Below the pieces are notes generated by a model. It ran no database searches. It saw only the letters and a list, made by a program, of their open reading frames with translations, and had not been told where the DNA came from. A stretch of DNA of 64,000 nucleotides. Source: Mercurialis annua. Its lineage: Eukaryota; Streptophyta; Magnoliopsida; Malpighiales; Euphorbiaceae. Location: NCBI RefSeq assembly GCF_937616625.2, contig NC_065571.1:10728501-10792500 (forward strand), read 5' to 3'. Positions 1 to 13,128 of this stretch are shown in pieces (within the stretch, counting starts at the first letter, position 1; each line of letters begins with the position of its first letter). The position numbers and the translations under genes were made by a program.

Positions 1-7
1 CGAGTAA

Positions 8-1900
<1,893 letters not shown>

Positions 1901-3400
1901 AATGTATATATTACGAGATTGTATATTTGTATAGAATGAAATTATTCAGAAAAGAATGTAAAGGGGCAAATATTAAATTAAATAACATGAATATAGAAAA
2001 AAGAGGAGAAAAAAATTAAACACAGGATGTCACCACTAGGGCCGTACAAAAAGAAATACAAACCAACCAAGTCAAATATATTCAAACAAACCAACTCAAA
2101 AAATAATGTCTAAATAATTAATGGTTTGAATTTGGTTTGGAAAAGTAAAATTTTTTAATTATTGGTCTGGTTTGCGGTTTCAAAAATTACAAACCAACAT
2201 AAAACCAAACCAAACTAGTATATGTACATATATATTTTCTTTATTAAAAATGTAAATATTGTGATTTAAAGAATAAAATTTAACACTTTTTTTTATTAAT
2301 ACTACTCTATTAAATAATATAATTTGATATCTGATTAAATATTTTAATTTAAATATATTATATTTATTATTAATCAATAAATGTTAATTTTTCTATAAAG
2401 GTAGGATATTATATTAATAAAATATAAAAAAATTATAATATAAAACATTTTTTTCATTTATTAGTTATTATTATAATTTATCATAAAAAATAAACATTAT
2501 TTTCATTATCAATAGATAATTTTAAAATATTACAAATTTTTATTTCATATAATAAATAAAATAATTATTTGATGATAGTTTGAACTAAATTTATACAAAA
2601 ATTATCGAACAATACCATTATCTATTTGTTTTGGTTTTGGATTGAACTAAAATATTAGTGCTAAATCAGTCAAACCAAACTATAAACCGCTGGTTACTGC
2701 TATGAGTGCTACCTTTTCTCTAATATTCGGATAGTCCCTATATTTCTCCGTCTCTCTTCCTTCAGTACCCAATTTAACCAATTAAATCCCGTGTTATAAT
2801 TGGGACTCTCTAAAGTAGCAATCAGGTATTAAGAAAATGAATCTTAAATCAAAATAAACACAGCATTTTGAGGGGGCAAAAAAAGGAATAGCATAACACA
2901 GTTCTGAACAGGTTAGAGAAGAAACAGCCTACAATCCCAATTATTCAGTTCTCACTAAAAGTGAATCAATAAAGGCATTTGTTGTTTCCTAATCTCTTCA
3001 ATGAAAAAACCAAGTAATTTGGCCTTAAAGAATGCACAGTTCTACATATAATCAGAATAATTGTCACCGAGATAGGTCGTTACCACTAGGTATCCATGCC
3101 ATCAGAAGTTGAACAATTTAAATCAGATGCCAATAGTGAGAATGCGTCTAGATTACAAAGCTACTGAAGAAATTTAGCAACTAAGAAATCAAAATTGAAA
3201 GAAAAAAAAGAAAGTGAACGACAATGGTCAAAAAAACTGAAAATGAACTCTTCATGCAGACAACATTAAAAAAGATGAGGTACTATGGTATGATGATTGT
3301 AAATTCCAGTGTAGATAATGTAAAAATGCAAACAGGAAATTTAGTTTCAAAAAGTCTGTTTTCTCGACAAATTTACAGACGGGATTCCAATAAAGGAACT
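1901..3400. other. Intergenic, AT-rich; degenerate repeat with CAAACC motifs
   Basis: This lies between the convergent 3' ends of the beta-glucosidase and the 3401-5755 gene. About 2040-2700 is very AT-rich and is edged by reiterated AAACCAA/TTGGTTT motifs on both sides (2060-2220 and 2625-2690), which suggests an old non-autonomous transposon. I could not define terminal repeats or a target-site duplication. No coding region is supported; 2700-3400 is probably 3'-flank and untranslated sequence. Confidence 0.4.
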
Positions 3401-5755
3401 CTAACCTCTCTTCAGCACCACCACCATGATGACTGTCACTGCCAATGCCATGAACGAAGCTCCCAGAGACTTATCAAAGAAAGATGATTTCTCATTTGCA
3501 TCGGCAGTTTCAGAAATGCTCTCTGCAGGTGAATACCCGAACATCTGCTGAACAAAAGAGGAGACATTACTCATCATCTCAGTTACACTGTTCTTAATAC
3601 TCTCAAATATATCTATGGGCTTATTTTCAGTCTTCTCAGCTTGGCTGGCATCATCAGACGATACATTAGAAATCCTTGGAGAAACAGGATCCCGTAACTC
3701 AGCATCTGCACCAGATTATGTTGGGATCAATTAATTGGGTAAATTAGAGCTAAAATAAAATGAGCGAGAAAAAGATGCATGCATATGGTGATCGACAGAA
3801 ATTAATACGTATTCTTACTAGTCTTTTGAGACAGGAGGTATTCCTGAAGAGCTTCATTTTTGAAAACTGCATCCCACACATTTGGATCTGTAGCAATGGA
3901 AGCTACAACAGACTGCAGAAACCAATATCAGCACTTAATGATGTAAATATAAATTTAAACACATGACTGTATTCTAAAAGTAAAACTAAAACAAAAATTT
4001 ATGTTAAGCTTTAGAAAGATTTGTATAAGTTGTAATTCTCCCTGGACCTCAGTACCCTCTAGAACACAGGAGCATATTATGAATTACAGTTTCCATATTT
4101 TGTAGATTGAATAAAAGTAACTATTCCTTCCCAACTTTTTGATTCTTTAAAATTAATCGAGAACTAATACGGAGAATGGTCATTTAGAACAAAGATAACT
4201 AGAAAATATTTGAAGGTTACATCCTAAAGAAATAAGGTTGCAAATTCAGAAAGCCTGCGTACAGTCACATTATGGGGTAAAACTTAAAAAATTCGGAAGA
4301 CCAGGGGAGAAAAGGAACGGAAATAGGTAGAAAAAGGAATATCATCAACCCGGTTACTATATATCATCTCATCATAAATAAACAAATGGATAGAAAAAAA
4401 ATAACCAAAAAAAAAAATGCTTAAAATTGAAGACAGTTAATTCATCACAACCTGTGCTTGTGGATTTTCATTGAGCAATGTAAATGCCCTGATAGCATGT
4501 CTTGGTGCAGACATTTCTTTTGCATCACAAGTGACACAGCTTTTAGTCTCTAAGCAGTCTGAGTTTGTAAGCAAAGATAAACCAGACAATTGGCCACCAT
4601 CTCCAAATAAACCATCGGATGTGGCAGGAGATGACAGATACATTCTGCGAAATGACCAAGATTATAGATAGAAATAAGATATGAATTAATATAACAAAAA
4701 TCACAACAAATAACAGCATAAAATAATTCCTTGCATCATAAATTCAATGTTGTTATATACCAAACATTCCATATCTACAGCATGTAAAAGTAAAACAACT
4801 TAAGAAAGATGAAATTGCTATCAAGAATATCTCATATACATCTCAAAAAAGTATTAGGAAATTCTAAAGCCAATCAATAATCACAGCTTTATTACCACGA
4901 AACAGGAAAGTGTATCAATTACTGTGAATATTATTAGACATTAGTTACTTTCAGTGGCGGAACTAGGTTGGGGCAAGGTAAGGCAGTTCCGAAATATGAC
5001 GAGTGCCATATATTAATACTAACAAGTCAAAAAAAAAAAAACATGTCCAGTCCAAAAAAATAGTAGCCAGACAAAAATTCCGCTTCACCTCAACAAATTT
5101 TCTGATTACGCCACTGTTTAGTTTGTATTCAATTCTACTCTAGAATTCTTTTAATTTGCAATTGAATCCATTTGACATTAAACATGATCAATTCTACAAA
5201 ACCTAAAAAACAGAGTTATTAATTCAATTTCTAAGTAAACCAAACACTATTACATTCAAGTACAAATTAATCCTATAAAATTCCATAGAATTCATTTGAA
5301 TCAAACGCTAGTTAGAAATCCTAATTCAACCAAACAATAACTATACAACAAAAAGATCAAAACTTTCATAATCATAAACAAAAAATTTACTTCTCTAGTG
5401 CATCTTTAACTTCACTTGTAGCAGCCTTAGCTTCTTCAATAGTAGGCGGACCTCCAAAGACGACACGTGGCAACGGTTCATCCCTTTCAAACAAATATTC
5501 CTCAGGTTCAACTCCCGCAAATTCCCAATCATCAATCTCAAAAGCTGGCCTTTGAAATCCCTCGATTTCAACACTGCCTGAAGTTTTACTCTGCTGCGAT
5601 GATGAGATAATCGCCGAAACGGGGCGTTTCGCGCTTCGAACAGAATGTTCAGCTGGAGACGAAATTGACGACGGGAATCCACCTCGGACTCCGCTGCTCA
5701 TCACTCCTACTCCGGCGGCTTTTGCCGCCGCTCTTATGGCTGCTCCTCCTCCCAT
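3401..5755 (-). CDS. Predicted tail-anchored membrane protein, function unknown (four exons)
   Basis: Exons on the minus strand are 5755-5391, 4644-4452, 3912-3819 and 3705-3401. Junctions are GT..AG and phases fit exactly (365+193+94+305 = 957 nt, 318 residues plus stop). The start ATG at 5755 is the first after a TATA box about 120 bp upstream. The N-terminus is Gly/Ala/Ser-rich (MGGGAAIRAAAKAAGVG). It is followed by a conserved-looking acidic block (FEIDDWEFAGVEPEEYLFER, residues ~73-92), a middle region ending in DPNVWDAVFKNEALQEYLLS and an acidic, serine-rich linker. The last ~20 residues form one hydrophobic segment (ASFMALAVTVIMVVVLKRG). One C-terminal membrane span with two or three residues after it, and no signal peptide, predicts tail anchoring facing the cytosol. 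I do not recognise a named family. Intron 1 carries a small transposon (4952-5116). Exon structure is inferred from splice signals only. Confidence 0.8.
4952..5116. mobile_element. Small non-autonomous DNA element (MITE) with CAGTGGCGGA-type ends, in an intron
   Basis: The 165-bp segment begins CAGTGGCGGAACTAG and ends CTGATTACGCCACTG, whose reverse complement is CAGTGGCGTAATCAG, so the terminal inverted repeat is about 15 bp with mismatches. It sits in intron 1 of the tail-anchored protein gene and holds no coding sequence. The flanks do not show a clean target-site duplication, so it is probably old. The large element starting at 56465 opens with the same ten bases. Confidence 0.55.
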
Positions 5756-5871
5756 TCCGATCGTTCAAATCGCTGATTTTGATTTTGATTTTAGTATTAT
5801 GATGATGAAGCAAAGGTTACTGATTTGAATGGACCGCCAGGTTTTTGGATTGGATCAAAATAGGAATCAGT

Positions 5872-5879
5872 TATTTATA
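5872..5879 (-). promoter_or_regulatory. TATA box of the tail-anchored protein gene
   Basis: TATAAATA on the minus strand lies about 117 bp upstream of the ATG at 5755, a normal plant TATA-to-start distance allowing for a leader of about 85 nt. Confidence 0.5.
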
Positions 5880-7344
5880 GGATGTCGTATTTGAAAAGAA
5901 AGTAGATAAGAATCATACGATATTTATGTTGATACGACGATAGATTGCGTCGTATCGCATTGTAGAAGCGAGTCCTAGTAGGTAACTTACTCGATAAGTT
6001 CTGTTTTCTTTTAGATTTTAAATTGAAAGCTATGATGTATTAATAATGTTTTTGGGTTATTACATTAATTTTGTGGAAATAATTAGCAGTATTTTAATAT
6101 TTTTAAATTTTAAACTAGTCTAAATTAATTTTATAGGGATTTATAATAAGATTTAATAACTTGATCATTGTTGAACTGATTGTATTCAGTTATAACACAA
6201 CCACCTGTAGATTGATTGTAACCACCTGATAAGTTAAACTAGTTAGTCATGCATACAAAGTGTTACTGCAGTTGTATATATTCAATGAGAATGAGAAGTA
6301 GGGCTCTGCATTCGGTATTTCGGGCGGTTCAATAGTTGATAGAGTAAAGTTGAACGGTTTACAATTATAAAAAATTAAACCAAACTATAACGGTATGATC
6401 AATAACTGAATTATTCTGTTATTGATATTTTTAATCGGTTTGGTACGTTTTTTAATGGTCTTATGAATCAGTACATAATGGACTTAAATAATGGTTTTTG
6501 ATTATGCACAGGCTCAAGTATACATTATTTTGGACTTAAATAATAATTTATTCTTTTAATTTATAAACTAAGAACAATTAACATATAACTTAATTTGATG
6601 GAAAATCAGCCATGAACTTATTAATTTTGGATAATTACCTCCATTTTAGAAATTTATCTTCTTATAAATTAATTGTCATTCAATTAGCAATTTATTCTCC
6701 CAATTTGTAAGTTAATTTGTCAAAATAGAACTAATTATTCATAATCAGCAAGTTCATGATTAATTTATACATAAAATTAATTTATATATTTTCTGGTAAC
6801 GTGAAAACCTCGGGCGGAGTCCGATCACCCTTTAAGACGGAGCCCGACAACTTGGATAAATCCTCAGGAAGGCTAGCCTTGTCATCTCATCGCCCCCACA
6901 TCCCACATAATACAATTCTTCTAACAACTCATTTACAAATGTTTCCAATAAGTCCCATTTTATGAAATATGAAATTCGAACTTTGGTTCTTTAAATTCCA
7001 TGCTTACTGTCCACACTTGTGACCAATTGATCCAACTCGTGGTGAATAATTAATTTATATATTAATAGCTCATTATTTATAAATTGAAGGGATAACTTGC
7101 TACTTAAGTTCATTATTTGCAAATGAGGCTTAATCCTAATGGGCAAGTCTTCCAATACATTTCGGATGATTAGAGGTTCAACCCAATCTCTGTAGGCCCA
7201 TTGTTTCGCCTTCTTAAAAACAAATCTTTCAAACAAAAAGTACACGTTATTTTATTTTACATATTATTTGATTTTCATATAATTACACATTATTTCTTCC
7301 CGTAAAAATAAAAACCAAACACAATATTAATAGAAAAAAAACCC
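5880..7344. other. Intergenic; transposon relics
   Basis: No gene is supported. About 6180-6300 resembles the end of a copia LTR (a TATA-like stretch followed by a CAATGAGAATGAGAA-type leader). About 6300-6510 has CGGTTT/AACGG-rich sequence with loosely matching ends (TAGGGCTCTGCAT versus ATGCACAGGCTCA), suggestive of a decayed hAT-like element. At 6790-6900 there is a GC-richer stretch I do not recognise. Confidence 0.3.
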
Positions 7345-7962
7345 TTAATTCCCAGAAAATACATTTTCTAGCCTTTGACAATCAACCAAATAAGCAAACC
7401 CATAAGCCAAATTCTTCAAAGTTGCCTCATGCAACTCTGCGTCAACAGTCCCCGTGGCATCCGTCGAGAAAAACACTCTAAACCCTCTCACAAACGCATC
7501 ACGCGCCGTCGTCTCACAGCACAAATTCGTCATAACTCCGCTCACAATCACCTCCTCCACGCCCATCTCCGTCAACCTCTCATAAAGCCCCGTATTAGCA
7601 AAAGCACTGTACGTATTCTTCTCCACCACTTCATATTCTTTCTTCACTACCGCCCCCTCAATCTCCGGCATCAGCTGAGATTCAACGGTGCCGTCCATAA
7701 CCAACTCGTTATCCCACCACTCTCCTAACATGCCGTAATCAGCAGGAGACTGGTGACGGTGGCGCGTGAAGAAAATTGGGATGTTTGCATGGCGACAGAG
7801 GTGTATGGTTTTGAGAAGGTTAGGGAGTATTGGTTTGAGAATTGAGGAGAAATAGTTTTGGGCGTCGATGACTAACAGAACTGATGATTTCGGGTCTGGG
7901 TTTCTGGTTCGGGTCTCGTATTTTTTGTATGATGAACATTTTAGGGATGTGGAGGTTGCCAT
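7345..7962 (-). CDS. NIC2: Nicotinamidase (isochorismatase-fold hydrolase, NIC2/NIC3 type)
   Basis: This is a single-exon gene of 205 residues. It would deamidate nicotinamide to nicotinate and ammonia, the first step of the plant NAD salvage (Preiss-Handler) route, probably in the cytosol since no targeting peptide is visible. Isochorismatase-fold landmarks are [10 protein letters not shown] (catalytic Asp, residue ~31), [17 protein letters not shown] (catalytic Lys region) and [16 protein letters not shown] (nucleophilic Cys preceded by the cis-peptide Val-Met). The C-terminus [16 protein letters not shown] is typical of the plant NIC2/NIC3 group; which of the two it matches cannot be decided. 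I chose the ATG at 7962 rather than an in-frame ATG at 8067 because a TATA box lies between them at 8007-8013, so the upstream codon should not be transcribed. Nothing is broken. Confidence 0.9.
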   Translation of the reverse strand: MATSTSLKCSSYKKYETRTRNPDPKSSVLLVIDAQNYFSSILKPILPNLLKTIHLCRHANIPIFFTRHRHQSPADYGMLGEWWDNELVMDGTVESQLMPEIEGAVVKKEYEVVEKNTYSAFANTGLYERLTEMGVEEVIVSGVMTNLCCETTARDAFVRGFRVFFSTDATGTVDAELHEATLKNLAYGFAYLVDCQRLENVFSGN

Positions 7963-8006
7963 TGTTGTAAAGAGAAGATGCTGCTGTTTACTGGAAACTT
8001 CAAGAA

Positions 8007-8013
8007 ATTTATA
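8007..8013 (-). promoter_or_regulatory. TATA box of the nicotinamidase gene
   Basis: TATAAAT on the minus strand lies about 45 bp upstream of the ATG at 7962. It implies a very short leader and decides between the two possible in-frame start codons. Confidence 0.5.
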
Positions 8014-8067
8014 AACAAAATGACAACCACAAGCAGCCAAACCATTTTTATTTAAGTAACGTGTCAC

Positions 8068-10119
8068 TTATATTGATACATTTAAAATAAAATTATATAT
8101 AATTTTGTATTTGTTTAATCTTATAATTTTTAGTATATATATATATGAAAATTTATTAATTAGAAAAGATTATGTTGATATAATGATTAATTATAAGTTT
8201 TGTTGATTTTAATTTTAATTTATTTTAAATGAAAAAAAATAATATTTTATCATAAAATAAATAATAAGAGTTATAAAAAAATTGAAATCTCATAAACTCT
8301 AATTTAGTTTAATTTAATTGTAATTTTAAAAATAACAACATTTGTGATATAAATAATCAATCAACTTATAAAATAATACTACTTTTAAATAAAAATTTAA
8401 GATAAAAATTACATAAAGATCGTGCATTGTAAATTCATAAAAATATTCTTTAACGATAATTTATTTTAAGACGGCATTATCATCCAAATATATGCTACTT
8501 TTTCGGCTGTTTTTTGTTTATAGTTCAAATTTTAAAAATCTTCATTAGCTTATTTTTTAATTTTCAGTTTTAATTATAGTCCTTTATTAAAATTGGAGAG
8601 AAATAAATTTAAGAATTTCTTCATATTATTTTAATTTTCTTTTTTTTAATCATAATAATTTCTAATATAAAGCAATATGAAGGTATATTTATATTTTTTC
8701 CACTTCGAATTTAAACAAATGGTTACAATTTAAATTGAAAATTAAAAAAAAAAAGACTAAACTAAGTCTTTTTAAAGTTTAATCTATAAACAAAAAGACC
8801 GACAAAGTGGAATATTTTTAAATAATTAAGCTTTTTAGAAATAATAATTTTTATGATATAAACATACTAATACATAGTTTATAAATTGACAAGTGGTGCC
8901 AAGAAGCTTAACATTTTTTTTAATCCAAGTCCTTGTAAAATTATAAATATATTATAATTTGGTCAATTTCCCATAAATCTATTTAATTTTTTTAAAATTG
9001 ATTTATTTTAATTATGTGACATCAATTATCGACTTCTTTTCTATTTTTTTTTAAAACAAACATTATGCATTCAATCGTCACGTAGGCAATTAAACCAATT
9101 TTTAAAAATTTAGATAGTTTTCCAACATATTGATCAAATTAGAATAGTTTTATAATTTTTAAAAAGTTTAGATAAATTTATAAAAAGTCACAAAAATTTG
9201 GCGTTTTGGAACCATCAGGCCTTTATAAAAGCTGTGGGAGGACGAAAAATAAATTAATTTAAAATTAATTATATTAAAAGTAGTGACTTCTAATATAAAA
9301 AAATTCCATATTAATAATTATGTAAATTGAAAATGTGTGAAAATTCCTTTCTTAATAACTTAAAAAAAATGAAAGTAAATAATCTACAAACATTATTCAT
9401 AAAAGAAAAGTAATCTACAAACATTAGAAAATCATGAAAATTCATCAAGTGAGATGGAAAATGGTACAAACTTCATTTTGATCTCCATCAAATGGTTTAA
9501 TTAAACTTCGACTTCACATTACTAATTTGATTATTGAACTCGTATGTTGGAGGGTCACCATCAAAGAACAAATATATTCATTAGGATTCTCATATGATTT
9601 ATAATCTTTAATTGCTCTCGTCTCACCACAACGATTCCTCTAAATTGGGCCATATAGCCTCTTTTCACATCATCCCTATACTTTCTCCTTTATGTCCTCA
9701 TTTTTTGACCAAATAGAAATGTTTATGATAGCTTATCTCAAATTCATTGAGCTTGTTGTTATATTGTTTCATAGACATGTTTATGGATCGGACTTTAACA
9801 GGCTCGACCTGGGTTTGAGCAGATTTTACCTTTAAAAAGGTAAATTTTAGTACGATTCTGCCCTCATATCTATTACTCAAACTCAGTTTGAATATTAAAT
9901 TTATATTAATTTCTATCAGACTTTTTCGGCCTGCATAATTCTTTTATGAATATCCAAACTCAACCCAATACAGATAATCAGATTTATTGCCCAATAAAAT
10001 TTCATGGTAATCTATGGATAAAAGGTCTACAATCTTGTTGTCCCTTTCAGTATCTATTGTACCTCTTGCATTATTACATGTTCTTCTGTTTTAATTTTTC
10101 TTGTTCCTTTGATTTTTTT
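8068..10119. other. Intergenic, AT-rich, no gene seen
   Basis: Long A/T runs with no extended coding frame, no clear terminal repeats and no recognisable RNA gene. Confidence 0.4.
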
Positions 10120-10569
10120 TTATTTTTAGAATTAAGGTAGAATTTTATTCCAACAAATCAGAAGTAAATTTACAGACAAAAGGAAAAGTCATAAATTGGT
10201 CCAGATGACCTGACATAAACCTAGCATTTTGCGCTAACACATGTACAGTATGATTGACAGATCGCCTAACAAAATAAAACTATAAATTAGAAAATTGTTT
10301 CGACAATTCAGCACAATCACTGATAAAACATTAGAGTCCTCTCTATTCAGCTTTACAATATCCAACACCACCTCCATAGTTTCAGCAAGAGCAACAAGAC
10401 TTCTATTATATTTATATTCATCATTCTTAACAAAAGGATATGCTTTATATTCAACAACTTTAGCCATTTTTAAAATTAAATGAGTTTTCGCCATATAGGG
10501 GCTTAAAAGTGGCTGAAATTTAATATATTCGATTTTTTTCGTAGTCATTAATCCTTTTTTAACTGACAA
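10120..10569 (-). pseudogene. Decayed RNase H-like domain (retrotransposon-type) fragment
   Basis: The minus strand has a frame ending in LAETMEVVLDIVKLNREDSN and then VIVLNCRNNF. A second frame slightly downstream reads VRRSVNHTVHVLAQNARFMS. Together these resemble the last third of the RVT_3-type RNase H domains of plant LINE-like reverse transcriptases, where an acidic strand, an N-R-E-D loop and an R-R-x-x-N-x-x-A-H-x-L-A motif follow in this order. The switch of frame near 10255 shows at least one indel. No reverse transcriptase remains nearby, so this is a 3' scrap of an element or of a decayed domesticated gene. Assignment rests on motif order only. Confidence 0.4.
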
Positions 10570-10797
10570 TGTTCTCTTTAATTTGTTTAGAATGTAAACT
10601 AATTTTTTTTATTTGTGAGTAACTCTTTATCATTCTCATATTACAAAATATTATCGATCATTTATGGGAGAAATATACTAATTCGGAGGTATAATGAAGA
10701 TTTTTTAAATTGTAATTTTATTATTAATATTTGAATATAATGTATTATTTTAATTTTAATTTTATTGTTTCAATTTTAATCATTATTTGTTTTATTT

Positions 10798-10905
10798 TTT
10801 TAATTGAATATTAAATAATATTTTTAATATTTAATTGAATATTAAATAATATTTTTAATATTTAATTGAATATTAAATAATATTTTTAATATTTAATTTA
10901 ATATT
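10798..10905. repeat. 31-bp AT-only tandem repeat, about 3.4 copies
   Basis: Units beginning TAATTGAATATTAAATAATA start at 10801, 10832 and 10863, a period of 31 bp. The copies are nearly identical, and each unit is also partly self-complementary (AATATT..AATATT). Confidence 0.8.
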
Positions 10906-11435
10906 ATTTAAGCATTATCAAATATATTAATAGATAAAGATATATGTGGTTAAAATATAAATATAAATATAGATGTAAATGGTAAATCGTTAAATGTAAT
11001 AGTATTGACTATAGAATATAAAAAAGAATATATAGAAAATATTTTTTTGGTGTGAAAAATGGAATAATGGATTAGAGTAAAAACACTTTAGAAAACCCAA
11101 AATTATGTAAATTAAATTCATTTTTGAGTTTTAGATTAGAGATGCCCTTATAGAAAATACCGGATGTCTAACATTTTTATTTACCTATTATTTCATGAGT
11201 TTGGAGGAGTTTTAGACATCAAAACATTTTAAAACACTCAAAACACATCTCATTCGAGGTTTTTGTGTATCATAGTGAGAGAAATGATGTATTCGAAAAT
11301 AATAATTGGAAGAGGAGGAAGGGAGGCGAAATTGTAAATAAAAACAATTTAGTTGATAATTGTTTCATACAACCAAGGCAGAATTTAGAATCAATTTTTT
11401 TATAAGAAGTTATGTCTCAGATTGACTCTAATTAG

Positions 11436-11681
11436 GGAGAAATTCTTAGATGAATCAAGTTCACCATGTAGAATTATAAACCATCCATTTAATACGTGAC
11501 ACGTGTGTAGTTATTTACATGAGCCAATTAATAAAAGGCACAATTATTAATAATTATTTAATGCATTTTATTTAGAATTAAAATGCCTTTTATTAATTGA
11601 CTCATGTAAATAATCACGCCACATGTCACATAGATGGTTTATAATCCTACGTGATGGACTTGGTTCACCTAAGAATTACTC
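11436..11681. mobile_element. MITE with long terminal inverted repeats
   Basis: This 246-bp segment is one imperfect palindrome. The left arm begins GAGAAATTCTTAGATGAATC and the right arm, reversed, begins GAGTAATTCTTAGGTGAACC. Pairing continues through ATTATAAACCATC and TTTACATGAG for about 100 bp per arm. The flanks CTAATTAG (11428-11435) and CTAACGAG (11682-11689) could be a diverged 8-bp target-site duplication. There is no coding content. Its ends resemble those of the MITE at 22148. Confidence 0.7.
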
Positions 11682-11928
11682 CTAACGAGAACAAACATAC
11701 AACCTCGCCCTAGAATGGCTCCACCGCTGTGAGCGAGGGAAGGAACTAATGAGATAGGTGGGCAGTCGTCTCCTGACCGCCAGTCATGTTCTTTACCTAT
11801 TTTTTCCGACATTATTTTTTTTCCTTTAAACGCCTTATTTTGCTTCTTTATTTAATCACCAACCGTTTTTCTCCTTTTTTGTTCTGCTTTTTTCATTTTT
11901 CCATTCCACACGGAGTTAGTATTATATT

Positions 11929-13119
11929 GGCTTAATACATCATTTAACCCCTAAACTATATCCGTCTATTCTTTAAGACTCCTAAACTAATTTTGTATTC
12001 TATTGGATTTCTTAATTTTTTTTGTTCTATTTAACTCCTCAACTACAACATTTTGTTTTGTTGCTAATTTGACTTTTTTCATCCAGCGTGGCAAAAACGC
12101 GTGTTTTTCAAACGCTTTGAAGCGCGTGAAGGATAATAAATGCATAAATTGCTCTACTAATCCCTGAACTATACTATTTTTATTCTATTTGACCCCTGAA
12201 CCATTTTATTTTCCCACTACACCTTAAAACTTTTATTTTTTACCCATTTAACCTCCTGAAAAATACAATATTTTAATTTTTATCCATTTTATGTCTAGCA
12301 TGAATGACTAGAAGCTTATAAATTAATTTATGTACAATGATATATTTTTTTTTAAATAAATTTATTTCAAATTTTGATAATATTGTAATAAATTGTTAAC
12401 GACAATAGAAATATAAAAAAGTAGAAAAATAAAAAATATTGAAATTTAGTCAAATAATTATATGATATAACTTGTTGTACATGAAAATATTTTGTTTACA
12501 TTTCAACAAATGATAAAAGGAATTTGTCTATTTTTAACAATATCATAAAATATAAAAATTTACTATAATGTGATGATAAAGACTTAATTGTTTAAAAAAT
12601 ATAATTTTTAGTGCATTTCACAAATCTTCAATTTTAAAAATATTAATATAATAGCTTTTAATTTTTTGCGATTTCAAACTTTTTAAATTAATTCTGAATT
12701 TTTCAAATTTGTGTTAAAATTGGAAAACACGCTAAATTTTATAATTTTTAAAGTAATTAAGCCTTAAATGATTTTTTTAAAATAATATATAAACTATATC
12801 ATTTTTTATTTTAAGTAAAAAAAATATTTAGATTTAATATATTTTTTAACCCCTAAATTTTCCCTTTTATTTTCTATGACCTCTAAACTATTTTAGTATT
12901 TTATTGGACCTCTTAACTATTTTTTTTTGGTTCTATTTAACCTCATGTCAGCAGAACCATGTCAGCAATTTTATCCACGTCAGCGCGCGTCGTGCGCACG
13001 TTTCAAATGAGGAGTTAAATAGAACAAAAAATGATTTAAGAGGTTAGATATAACACGAAATTAGTTTAGCGGTCACAAAGAATAAAATAGTATATTTTAA
13101 GAGTTAATGTATTAAGCAA
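11929..13119. mobile_element. Mutator-like non-autonomous element with 9-bp TSD
   Basis: The element starts GGCTTAATAC and ends GTATTAAGCAA, and is flanked by the exact 9-bp direct repeat TATTATATT (11920-11928 and 13120-13128). A 9-bp duplication is the hallmark of the Mutator superfamily. The subterminal 'TTAACCCCTAAA.. TCTATTTAAC' block occurs at the left end, again in direct orientation near 12849, and inverted at the right end, so a second related palindromic unit (about 12838-13113) seems to lie within or beside the first. No transposase is present. Confidence 0.7.
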
Positions 13120-13128
13120 TATTATATT

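Noticed and set aside
6299..6515. Possible hAT element with CGGTTT words
   Set aside because: The ends match only loosely (9 of 13) and no 8-bp duplication was found; left as a relic in the intergenic entry.
8007..8067. Upstream in-frame ATG of the nicotinamidase gene at 8067
   Set aside because: A TATA box lies downstream of it at 8007-8013, and the extra 35 residues have no targeting-peptide character or family similarity.
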